Below are positions 13,801-24,175 of a stretch of 64,000 nucleotides of DNA, in pieces. The position numbers and the translations under genes were made by a program. This DNA comes from Adenanthera pavonina (lineage: Eukaryota > Streptophyta > Magnoliopsida > Fabales > Fabaceae). The notes under the pieces are model-generated. The model was not told the origin of the DNA. It worked only from the letters and a program-made list of their open reading frames with translations, and ran no database searches. The DNA lies in assembly GCA_026686845.1 (NCBI GenBank), contig JAIVEN010000020.1:9265501-9329500 (forward strand). The letters are read 5' to 3'. Each line of letters begins with the position of its first letter. Within the stretch, counting starts at the first letter, position 1.

Positions 13801-14247
13801 ATGAAATACTGACTTTTAGGTGAATCAGGCTGCATCTCTGAAGTAATTGGAATCTCAACCATCTTAGTTCATCTGGTTTTCTTTTCTTCAGGACACTGCG
13901 AGCGATATTCTGAAGAATGCTCCAGGAGTAGTGGTGATTGATGACCGAGCATCAAATCATTTTCCTACTCCTTTAGAAGTCTCGAATAAAGATGATGTTG
14001 CTGTTGGCAGGATTCGCCGTGACTTGTCTCAAGATGGGAATCTGGGGTAATTCTTTTTCTTCGCTGTATATATATATTTACATATATATACAAAACCTTC
14101 CAACTAGCATTCTCCCTTATTGTAAGCATTTCACATGAATGATGAGCATATTTACATAAACACAGGTTGGACATATTTGTTTGTGGGGATCAAATTCGCA
14201 AGGGAGCTGCACTTAATGCAATCCAAATTGCTGAGATGTTACTATAA
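10830..14247 (+). pseudogene. Aspartate-semialdehyde dehydrogenase pseudogene (introns retained)
   Basis: The intact enzyme reduces aspartyl phosphate to aspartate semialdehyde in plastids, on the path to Lys, Thr, Met and Ile. Exon 1 (10830-11366) keeps a transit-peptide-like N-terminus, the NADP motif 'VVGVTGAVGQEFL', 'SAGGSISREFGP' and the catalytic Cys in 'NPNCSTI'. Further exons lie at about 12246-12287, 12368-12452, 12579-12680, 13892-14046 and 14166-14247, ending 'IAEMLL' then TAA. Lesions: a TAA at 11331-11333 right after the active-site motif; no exon found for the following segment that normally holds 'YQAASGAG' with the catalytic Gln; a frameshifting deletion near 12420; a GT-to-AT donor change at 12453; and a TGA at 12630-12632 inside the 'RVPVMRAH' motif. 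Retained introns argue against a processed copy. A functional paralogue is expected elsewhere, as the enzyme is essential. Confidence 0.9.
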
Positions 14248-16281
14248 GTTCAAATATTTCAAGGATGAGATTCTTACAGGTTACACTTCATTTGAGCTAA
14301 TCATTTTTTAATCAGATAGTCTTCCTTCAATGAGAATTTCTAGTTTAAAGATCTCTAGTAATGGAAAAAAAGATGTCGAATAAAGTCCAAAGCTTGTCAT
14401 TTTGTATTATGTTGGGAAAGTATTACATTGTATGTTGATTTGCCAGTTGCAATCTAAGATTATTGTCCGACCTATAGGACACTCCCTGGAAATATCATAG
14501 TTACCGTGACTTTATACTGAATTCCATTTTGAGGTTCTTAGCTCTCAACAATTTCTCTCCTCTGTAAGTTCTCCAATCTTTGTTAAAGGTGAAATCCTAA
14601 AGTTTGATTTAGGAATTTAATTATTTGAGGACATTTTACTCTACAAGTATGGTTTTGGAATTTTTTGAGTTTCAAAATTGGACTAAAAGGACGGGCAGAC
14701 CAATCCATGGTTTTAGAAAAGAGTCCAAGCAACTTTTCAATGTCTTGAACATGTTGGAGACTTAAAATCAATGGGGCAGTTTTGGGAGATAATATGTAGG
14801 AACATGTTTAATGAACAATGTTCTAAATTGTAATATGAATTTTGTTTAGTTTAATTGCTTTTTCATGTCACCAGTCAGAGGTAGACCTACTAAACTAGAG
14901 TTCTCAAATTTATAGTTATCCTATACAGTTTAAATTAAGTATAACATAGTAAAATTGTACAATTTTCTTAGATTTATTTATTTTTTTTTGGCCTGAGAAT
15001 TATCATTGAATTTGGATACAAGAATTGTGAGTCATTCAATGGCCCCTGCAGATGATCATGCTAGCAATTATCTCTTACACTTAAAATTCGTATAATATCC
15101 TGTTTTTCAATTTCTTATTCAGCCCCAATGTATTGATAAGTAAGAAATTAATGCCCCGTTCTCATACAAGTTCATGAACTTTGGTTAAAATAGCATTTTT
15201 TATCAAATTTAGTGCTAGAAGAAACCAACGTAAAACTTGATCAAATCTCCAAGACATAGATCAAAGCTAAAGCTAGAAGAATATGGACAGGAGATTATAA
15301 TTTATGTTCTTATTTTTCACGAACTGTGATGATCTTGTTTTATTCTTCTTTACTCCCAAAATCTTGTATTTCTTTAACAAAATAAAATAAAATTTACCTG
15401 CCCATTTAACTGAATACATGAAACTAAGCATGAATATTGTGGCCTGTGAGTTTGGTTCCTAGCCGTTCAACCAATTGTGCGTATTAAATTCTCTAACTAC
15501 AATAAAAAGGAAAAAGACGAAAAACCAAGATAAGGAAAAACAAGAATTTATGAGTGAACACCCTCTATAATAATAAATGAGAATAGGCCGGTAGGCCCTA
15601 TGCATTGGAGTAGAGCGCAAAATGTGTGAACAGTATAATACTGACAAGTAAAAAATAAAAAATAAAAAATACAATTCAATCCATCACCAATGGTACTTTC
15701 TTGCAATTGTAAGAGATTAACATAAATTTTTCTTTACTGCTAACTAAGAACTTCTAACATTTTCCCTAAAGTGTCTTAACGTACGCCATTGGATCAATTT
15801 AATGGTCTAAATCTTGCCGCATAACTTCTTTAATGCAGAACCATCTTCAATACAATAAATATCCTACAAGATGAATGATTTTAAATTCTCTAGACTGTTT
15901 TATGCTAAAATTTTAATGAAGTTCAAAGAAAGAGTAAAAAACGAGAGGCCAAAAAAAGAAAAAGAAAGAAAATAAACCCACACACTATTTTTTAACAACT
16001 ACTTCTTTGAACTCTACAAAAATTCTACAGGTGGGAAAATCCTCATGTCAGTTTGTTCTCTGGTTCTCAAGGGTTGCCACTGAAACACATCACCCTACAC
16101 TTGCTTAGATCTCAATATCCCAACAAATTTAAAGCGCAGCAGGCTAGTCAACAAGACCATATCACTTACTTGTCAAGACAGCAAAAGGCGTTTTGGTCAA
16201 AAGATTAAAAAAAGGAAAAGCAAATATTACAGACAAATCACTTCAGCAACTTGAAGCCAATACCAACAAAGTGATCAGAAC
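14248..16281. other. Intergenic DNA, no gene seen
   Basis: It lies between the converging ends of the ASD pseudogene and SmD2. It holds short chance reading frames only, with AT-rich sequence and homopolymer runs. The 3' UTR of SmD2 is expected within roughly the last 200-300 bases before 16282, but no poly(A) site was assigned. Confidence 0.5.
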
Positions 16282-17707
16282 TTATTTGGGGTTCCTGAGA
16301 ACAATGATGACAGAATCTCCTCGAAGGAACATTTTACTGATGAACCTATCCTTGTTAACTGGTTGTGCCTTCTTCTTTCCTTTACCAGTCTTTGGCACCT
16401 GGATGGAATAAACAAGGAATGGCTTAAATATTTTATATGCACAACCGAAAGATAAATAAATCCGTTGCAGAACTGCATCACCATGTGCAATAGAATAGTA
16501 TATGGCTCTACTGTCTTTCTATCCATCACTTCTCTCTTTTCTCTCTTTTCTTTCCTAAATTTAGAGCTTCAATACAATCCTAACCTAAATTGGGGGATCT
16601 TAATTCCAAGAGAAAGAAAGAAATCCATAACAGAGGAAACATACTTCAGTCCACATTTCCCTGACATTTTCAAGAACCATGTTGCAATGCCTATCAAAAG
16701 CCCTGACACGACCGAGAAGCTTTCTATTGTTGCGACAATTGATCAGAACCTGCATGAGCAAGATATTTGATTAGAAGTTCAAAACTACAGTAATCCAAGC
16801 CTTCCAGGGACTTCCATAGTGCTGTGTTAGAACAAACACAATACCTGTGTGTTATTCTTAACACTCATCATGAGTACAGATAGCGGTCCAGTGTTAAACT
16901 CCTCTTCTTCATTCTTACTGCCCTGTAGAAACCATGAATGATTACATGTTGAACCTTAGTAAACATTGTCTAGATTCCCTAACATGTACAAGTCAAAAGT
17001 ACTTCATAAATAATGTGTCCAATTGAAACTTAGTCCCCATGTCTGACCTTCAGTTTGATTCCAAGTTAATATATATTTATATATATATATATAAATATAT
17101 ATATTTATATAACTATTACTTCATTGAAATCAAGTAATTTAAATAATGATTTTATCTGATATATGATATCAACAACCAACATAGCTAAGGTTATCAACAT
17201 TCAGCAATTTGTAGAGAAAGACTAACAGATCAGTAACTAAGGAGTCCTTCCAAGACATGTTTATGCTTTATCCAAGGACTTGCAGAATAATGAACAAGTC
17301 CTTACTCACCCAAATCCCCAAATGGCCCAAAGCAAAAGATAAAATTTGTTGAACGTGGGGGGGGGGGGGGGTTGTGTTCGCGCAATATCTATCACATAAC
17401 ATTGAACATTCTCACAAAAGGTAAATCATAGATCTAAAGGAAAGAAGATGAAGAACAGGCACAACAAGCCTTTAGTGATGGACTGCTGGGATGCATCAAG
17501 CAAAACTTCAGCAAGATGTACTAGCTTAAAGCAAAAATAAATAAATAAAATAAAATAAAAATAAAAATAAAAGCTTACATCTTCCTCCATTGGCCGGCTG
17601 AAAAGAGAAAGAGGGAGAAGAGAAACATGTTAGTGATTAAGGAAACATCTCAAAATATCAAATAACATTAATCAAGATGACCAATTGAAACCTATACTTA
17701 ACCTCAT
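16282..17707 (-). CDS. SmD2: Small nuclear ribonucleoprotein Sm D2 (spliced, five coding exons)
   Basis: Coding exons (minus strand) are 17707-17703 (5 nt), 17597-17579 (19 nt), 16922-16845, 16749-16645 and 16398-16282. All introns are GT-AG and the joined frame gives 107 residues, as expected for plant SmD2. The protein is one of seven Sm subunits that ring the U-rich site of U1, U2, U4 and U5 snRNAs in the spliceosome. The Sm1 motif is in 'VLINCRNNRKLLGRVRAFD' with 'HCNMVLENV' following, and the Sm2 motif is in 'FLRGDSVIIVLRNPK' at the C-terminus. Between them is the basic 'KTGKGKKK' loop typical of D2. The first two coding exons are tiny; the second is a true micro-exon. A leader exon near 19.2 kb completes the transcript. 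No lesions were seen. Confidence 0.95.
17357..17371. repeat. Run of 15 G in an SmD2 intron
   Basis: Fifteen consecutive G on the plus strand (C in the SmD2 transcript) lie in the intron between the 19-nt exon and the 78-nt exon. This is very unusual in such AT-rich DNA. It may be a length-unstable mononucleotide tract or partly an assembly artefact. Confidence 0.8.
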
Positions 17708-19153
17708 TTTGGAAGGAAATGATGCTCAGTTGCAAACTTCTTCAAATATAGCAGGAACTTTCCTGACAGAGAACGTGTCAACTAAACAATAAGTTAAAAG
17801 AACAAAATAAGAAAATGTAAAAAAAATTCAGACGAATTGTGAACCACAAAGTGTAAGTATGAGAATTGAAAAACTTGCATATGGGTTTGCATTCTGTATA
17901 AGTAGTAACAAGACTAGACATGTATTGAGGAAAGGATAAGAAGGTGAGCTTGTCCTGATAATAAATTAATACAGCATTTGAGAGAATACACACCAAAACA
18001 AAGAGAGGAGATTGAAAATAAGTTAAATCAGATATACAACTCCCTTTCAGGAAAGATCTAGACACATTTAAGCCCAACCCGAAAAGAGAAAGAAATAAAT
18101 CTTAAGCTTGCTTAGTTATAAGGATTTTACAGGGGTAAGAGAAAGAACATGAAGCCTCCTCAGTTCAGGTCTCCATAAATTTTCCGCACTGGCAACTCAG
18201 CAGCACAAAAATTACTTTTTGATCATCCTCAGAGGCAATTTGGTTATTAAACGTCACTTATAGTTGGTTTTGAGGAAGAAAGAGATTTAAAAAAACTGGC
18301 GTCCCAAAGTAAGACCACATGGTACTGCTAGGGGATGATTAACGAGCAAGACAGACTATAAAGAAGACGCATCTCTCTCAGAAACAACCCCAACTCCTCC
18401 CGCATAAAACATAATAGCTTTTTTACTAAAGCATGACGGTTTAAGTCCATGATGATTTTAAAATCCATAAATCATAAATGATATATTTTTCTGCACCTCA
18501 GAAAATAATTGGAACAGAATTTTCATTTCGGTTAGGCAGAATTGCAAGTTGCTCTTACCTGCTATGTTCTAGAAAACCTAAGTTAGGGATCTAGGTTTTA
18601 TTCTCCAAAACCATAGGAAAAGTACACCAATTCAAAGAAGCAAAAACAGGACAATGCATTCATCTGAGAAACATGAGTGTTTCTCAATGTCTCTTCGTTT
18701 CAAGTCTCCAAAAGCATTCTCCACGGCAAGGAAAGGAATAAGAAATTAATGTGAGAGCAACAATGGGTGTTTTTCAGAAAGTCACTTCGTTCCATATCTC
18801 CAGAAGCATTCCTCAAGTATAGGGCTAAAAAACAAGACATCATCTAAGAAACATGGGTGCTTCTCGAAACAATGGGAAAGAACAAAACGATTACAGAGGA
18901 AAAAACGCGTGGCATTATAAAACTGAGAGAAGCCTGAAATGTTTATTAGAAGAACAAAAGTTTACTCAATTTGTTCCTCATCAGAGACCAAAGCTTGCAA
19001 ATCCACAATACGGAAAACCCAGATTCATGTCAAAATGAAATTAAAAACGAGCGAACAGAAGCACAAATTCTAAAGGAAAGAACACGGCGTAAAAATGGAA
19101 ACAACAGCAACAACATCAATAACATAACAAAGAAGCCAGACGATGATGCATAC

Positions 19154-19205
19154 CTTAATTCCCAGGCCCAAGATGATCTCAATTTTGAAAGCTACCCGTG
19201 CGAAA
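19154..19205 (-). other. SmD2 5' leader exon (non-coding), approximate start
   Basis: About 30 bp downstream (minus strand) of a TATAAAA motif lies a leader that ends 'gggaattaag' followed by a canonical donor GTATGC at 19153. It would splice over about 1.4 kb to the exon holding the start codon at 17707; a likely acceptor is the 'ctctgtcag' just upstream of that codon. The transcription start is inferred from the TATA spacing only. Confidence 0.5.
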
Positions 19206-19229
19206 GGCTATGGCGGTACACACAGCAGG

Positions 19230-19236
19230 TTTTATA
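19230..19236 (-). promoter_or_regulatory. Probable TATA box of SmD2
   Basis: TATAAAA on the minus strand, correctly placed upstream of the inferred leader exon and its GTATGC donor. A coding-free, moderately GC-richer stretch follows downstream, as in plant core promoters. Confidence 0.5.
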
Positions 19237-19346
19237 GTGCTAAATCACTAAGCTCTCTTTCTTTTAACCTTTTTTTTCCCTTGACGTTTAAAACCCTAGT
19301 CATCCGGGTTATTCCATTTCACCTCTGGCCCGAACTTTTTTTTTTA

Positions 19347-19869
19347 CTTTTTTGGGATCCAAATCGTGATTTGGGACCTGGGAACATTTACAATAGTTTT
19401 GTTTATGCTTACAAAAAACAGTTTATGTTTATACCAACCAGGTTGGTCCTAATAAAACCAGACAATTTGTTACCAAAATTTATATATATATATATATATT
19501 TTATGCCTATGTCTCTAACAGTGATTCAGTTGATTAGTAAGATACTTAAAATTTCTTAAATAAGATTTCAATTTTTTGGGATCCAAATCGTAATTTGGGA
19601 CCTTGGAACATTTAAAATATTTATGCTTATGCTTACAAAAAAAAATTATGTTTATACCAACCAGGTTGATCCTAATAAAATGATATATGTTTTGCTTTAG
19701 TATGATATCTCATATTTGAAAGCATATAAATGCAGAATACATTTTTGGGAGAGGTTTACTACCTCCATATCCCAGACAATTTGTTACCAATATATATATA
19801 TATATATAATGTCTATATCTATAAAAATTAATTAGTAAGATACTTAAAATTTCTTAAATAAGATTTAAA
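19347..19869. repeat. Diverged tandem duplication, two copies
   Basis: Copy 1 (about 19347-19571) and copy 2 (about 19572-19869) share 'ttttgggatccaaatcgt', 'tttataccaaccaggttg', 'gacaatttgttacca', a (TA)n run and 'gtaagatacttaaaatttct', in the same order. Copy 2 carries about 90 extra bases (about 19680-19775) between the 'cctaataaaa' and 'gacaatttgtt' blocks. The array sits about 110 bp upstream of the SmD2 TATA box. Confidence 0.75.
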
Positions 19870-20049
19870 ATTTGAGTATTGTTAATAAAAAAAATAATGT
19901 TGAGAGATCTATTCCCATTTAGAATCTCACCTCATACTAAATAAATGCATAAATGAAAATGATATAATTTATTATTTTAGAGGAAGTAATCTCCAAGGCC
20001 AAGTACTTTATAAAAGAAAGGTAAATTTTTGATAAATCTATTATGGTAT

Positions 20050-20420
20050 AGGGAGAATAACACTTAGGGACCAAGATTTTAAATTAATATCACATAGAAA
20101 TCCAAAAATTTTGAAATGATGAAAAAAACCCTATGATTTTAAACTTAACAAAATTTGATTACTAAATTACCAAAATATCCTTCTTGGTATAACAATGTTA
20201 AATGATTAAACAGGAGTGTCAAAATCCGGGTGTAAAAGTGTTAAATTCTTGAAGTTAGATGTCAAATAATATGGGTAGCAATTGTAATTGGTAAATAAAA
20301 TTTATTAATTGGTGTAAAACGGGAAAAAATTAATGCTTAATCTTGAAATGACAATATTAAATAATTGATTAAAAGTAAAAAAAATTGTAATTATATTCTC
20401 ATGTCATTCTCACTCCAAAT
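20050..20420. mobile_element. Probable MULE-like MITE, related to the copy at 45711
   Basis: It begins 'agggagaataacacttaggg' followed by 'accaagattttaaattaat', closely matching the left arm of the element at 45711. Internal blocks also match ('aaaagtgttaaattc', 'gtcaaataatatg'). A 'gtcattctcactcc' near 20405-20418 may be the inverted right end. No target duplication was confirmed. Confidence 0.5.
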
Positions 20421-22007
20421 AGATACATGAATACTTGGTACAAATGATCTTATTCAATTTCACAAGACCAAGGCAAAAAAACAGATGTGCATTATTTTGA
20501 AATTTTGAAATGGATGAATTTTCCTGAAAAAATGGATTCAAATCTTTCTTCAGCTATCAACCCTTTGTTAATGATAGCCTTACATAATCCTATTCTCATA
20601 GGCAAATAGTATTTTCTACTCATATTGAAGAAGAGTAAAATATGCTTTTATTTAAGTTGGTTTTTAGCGAATGTCATTTTTTCGTAGATATAAAACTTAA
20701 ATTAATATTTTTTTGGCCAACAATGAAATTAAGAATTTCGAAGTTGTTTGTTTGTTTGGAAGTTGCATTTATTATTTCATTCATTTATCAATCATCTTTC
20801 TCCCCTCATTAAAGAGTGGAATAGTGAAACATTAATTCTTGAATATGGAAACGATTGAAATTTGAAATCCCCACTATTTTTTTTATTGTAGATGTGTTCC
20901 CTCATAAAAATTTATTATTATTATTATTGTATTGTTATTAAATTTTTAAACTGTTGCACGAACTCAAAAATAAATTTATTGGAGTCAAAGATGTAAAATA
21001 ATTACTAAGTTTAAGGGAAACTCCATTGAAATTATTTAGAAGCTTGATCACACATATAAAAATATTAATTTATAACAATGGCCATGCAACCTGGGAGACT
21101 GAAGACAAGATGAAACAAGAATATCCCCACCTGTTTGTTTAGGTATATGGTTGTTTTGTGTGCCTTGTATGTGTAATTGTTTGACTTGAATTATTTTGTG
21201 TATTTCTAAATTTTGAAGATAACATTTTTTTTAATGAGGGGAGAACTGTAACATCTCAATTTTTGTTTGGGACTTATAGTGCTGGTAATGACCTTAAAGA
21301 GGGCATAGAATTAAGCATTAAACCCAAAAGATTAGGATATAAGATAAAATAATGGGCAAAATTATAAAATTAAATTATCACATATTTGAAATTATCTTAT
21401 AAAATAAAAGATTAAAGAAATAAGGGGAAAAATGAATTAAATATAAAATAAAAACTAGAAAGTTATGGTTAAATTTTAAATATTTCCAATTATCTAAAAG
21501 TTATATAGAAGTTAGTTTTTATATCGATTTTTTTATAGAAAATAATAATAATAATAATAATAATGATAAAAACATAAAATTTAATTTAAATTTTTATGAC
21601 TTATATCATTAGAAATTAATATTTTAATTATCAAAACCCTACCCTTTGTTCCATTTTTTTCTTTGCCATCATAATTTGCCCTACAATTGCATCTATGGGT
21701 ACCCACCATTCTTTTCCTTTTCTTCTTCCTTCTCTCTCTCTCTTCTTTTCCATTCCCTTTAGTAGATATGTATGATAAATTCTTTTGTCCTTTTCCTTCT
21801 CTCTCTCCCTTTCTCTCTTTATTTTCTTTGTCTTTTCTTACTTTTATGAATCTTATGAATCCATAAGTCACATGATCTTAAATCATTAATTAATATTTAT
21901 ACATATATATCTTTAGTTTTGTCATTTTCTTTTCCAAATCAATTGTGTAAACCCAGTACAATTAGCTCTCATTAATTATATTGCTTCTTCCCCATTATTC
22001 CATGTGC

Positions 22008-22012
22008 AGTAG
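22008..22012. repeat. Target site duplication, left copy (AGTAG)
   Basis: AGTAG directly abuts the TG of the left LTR and recurs at 34196-34200 directly after the right LTR. Five bases is the expected size for copia integrases. Confidence 0.85.
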
Positions 22013-23858
22013 TGTTAGCAAGGCTGACTTCCCAAGAGGGGAGGTGAATTTGGAAGATTGAAATTTTTCTGCACAAAGTGAAATGAGTGAAGATAACACA
22101 GTGTAATGGAAGCAACGTATAAAACAGAGCAAGCTGAAAAGTAAAGATAAGGAGAAGAAGACTTAGTAATTTATCCTGATTCGGTCTATCCACTTGACCT
22201 ACATCCAGTCCCCAAGACAACTCTTGAGATTTTTCACTATACAGCAAGAATTCAACGGGCTTCTTGCTAATACCACAGTACAACGAGTATGCTCTGTTTC
22301 TGGAGCTTTCTCAATCTCTCTAAGCACTCTCACAATGTGCTTTCCAATCCCTTTGTGATTTTCCCTCACAAGTAAATCTATCTTCCAGATGAAGAGTAGA
22401 TTATTTACAAAGATATAACTCTCCTGAATAGAGTAGATATGAAGGTTAAAGTACAGATATTGAAGATGAGAGGGTAAAAGCTTTTGAGAAGAGGATTTAG
22501 CAGATATTCAGTATATACAAGTTTGATTCATTACCCACAACTTCAAATGATGTTGTATTTATAGATTTAGGTCCCAACTATTCGTTAGAGACAAAATTTA
22601 TCCGTTGGGGAAGTTATCCAACGGTTACTCTGAAAAACTATCCGTTAACCAACCGCATTTAATGCTTCTGACATACTGAAATTCGAATTTTGGTTGGTCA
22701 ACAGACGAATTTCGAAGGAACCGAAGGTTAAAGCTTCCAATGTAAAAATACGAAGTTCGTCTGTTCATGAAGTGAAATTCAAATTTTTAAACTTGTAAAA
22801 TGTTTTCACGTTGTGACATACGAATTTTCAAGAAGAAAGTTTTTCTGTTAAGTATGAACAGTGTTTTCAATTTTCTACAGTGCCCTCAAAATTCGAATTT
22901 TGGAAGCCCAAAATTCGTCTGTTCCTAGTACGTTCAAGGAGGCACAGTAGTTTACTTTCTTCGAAATTCAAATTTTGAAAGATTGAAGTTCGTCTGTTAG
23001 AGAGATTCTTTTCAGACTAACTTCAACATTCGAAGTTACAAAACTCTGTCATTCGTATGTCAATATTTCATTCCAACAAACTTACAACCTTAGCTTCTGA
23101 AATTCCAATTTTAATGTTCAAAGTTCGTCTGATAGAAAGCAGTTTTGAAACTTAAAATTATTCTTGATCTCAGATGAACTTTAACATTGTTTCAGATGAA
23201 TTTCTTCCATTTTCATAAGTTGTGTTTTGTCTGAAATTCGAATTTTGAAGACTCAAAGTTCGTCTGTTTCAAAGAAGCTTCTTTCAGGCTTATATGAAAA
23301 TTCGAATGTTGGAAAGCCAAAGTTTGTCTGTCAGATAGTATTTTTGAAACTCAATTTCTTCTTGATTTCAGATGAACTTTACATTGTTTCAGACGAATTT
23401 CTTTGATTTTCACAAATTGCATTCTGTTTGAAATTCCAATTTTGAAGACTTGAAGTTCGTCTGTCACTAAAGGCTTCTTTCAGACTCATATGAAAATTCA
23501 AACTTTGGAGAATCAAAATTCGTCTGACAGAGAGACATCTCTTCAGACTTGTTCAGTTTTAGCTCGAAATTCAAATTTCCAAAGGCAAAGTTCGAATTTC
23601 CCATATGACAGTTCAATTTAAACTTCTCAAACTTCGTCTATTTGTGGGAAAAAGTGAGTCATAAAATCAAGGTTTAAAAACATCTTTTCTTCAAATCAAA
23701 AACGTTTACCCATTCATAACTAAAGTTAAAGATCCTACAGTAGATCTAGCAGTAATTACTTAGAAATTCTTCACTTGAAACACTTTGAGCTCCTTTAATA
23801 TCTTCAATCCAAGCTCTTGAGAGTTGATTTGGAATCATCAAAACTTCTTGATTCATCA
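22013..23858 (-). repeat. 3' LTR of the Sirevirus (left copy)
   Basis: On the plus strand it runs from TGTTAGCAAGG to ...GATTCATCA, so in element orientation TG...CA termini are intact. A TATAAATA box (minus strand) lies at 22556-22563. From about 22660 to 23640 it holds a dense series of short motifs: AAATTCGAATTT-like palindromes and TTCGTCTG or its complement CAGACGAA, spaced about 50-150 bp apart. A conserved block 'ccacttgacctacatccag' lies near 22190. Confidence 0.92.
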
Positions 23859-23873
23859 TTCTCCCCCTTTTTT
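23859..23873 (-). other. Polypurine tract of the Sirevirus
   Basis: On the minus strand this reads AAAAAAGGGGGAGAA and ends exactly at the first base of the 3' LTR. It is the expected primer for plus-strand DNA synthesis. Confidence 0.85.
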
Positions 23874-24175
23874 ATGATGACAAAACATCTTACAAACTGG
23901 ATTAGTACTTGGGTTTGCTTTTACAAGCTCCCCCTCAACATATGCAACATATTTCAAAAGATATCATATACAACAGATCAAGTGAAGATATTCAAAGAGT
24001 AATATGCATAAATCATTGCAACCAAGAAATTCATTCATTTCAATACTTAAGCTTTACAAAGATAAAATTAATCAAAATTCTTCTGGATACATATGAAAAG
24101 AACAGTCAAATCAAACAATCAAAAACACAAACAGGAGTAAGAGGACACAAGCCTAAAATCTAAACAAATCTTCAA

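Larger units (their letters stand above)
19870..22012. other. AT-rich intergenic DNA upstream of the Sirevirus
   Basis: No gene was recognised. It contains a probable MULE-type MITE (about 20050-20420), an (AAT)n run near 21541-21563 and a CT/GA-rich block at about 21655-21830 that produces a low-complexity Lys/Glu reading frame, which I do not consider a gene. Confidence 0.5.

Noticed and set aside
18440..18540. Box C-like ATGATGA suggesting a C/D snoRNA in the SmD2 leader intron
   Set aside because: No correctly spaced box D or terminal stem was found, and the sequence is on the strand opposite to the SmD2 transcript.
21581..21871. Minus-strand reading frame rich in Lys/Glu/Arg
   Set aside because: It is a low-complexity GA-rich tract translated in one frame; no family, no start context, no splice partners.
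21972..22283. Reading frame of about 100 residues at the left LTR, and its twin at 32198-32617
   Set aside because: It lies in the LTR or the LTR/gag junction; the similarity between the two is due to LTR identity, not to a protein gene.
22660..23640. CRISPR-like spacing of short repeats
   Set aside because: The repeats are 8-12 bp, degenerate, irregularly spaced, occur on both strands, and lie in a retrotransposon LTR of a plant genome.
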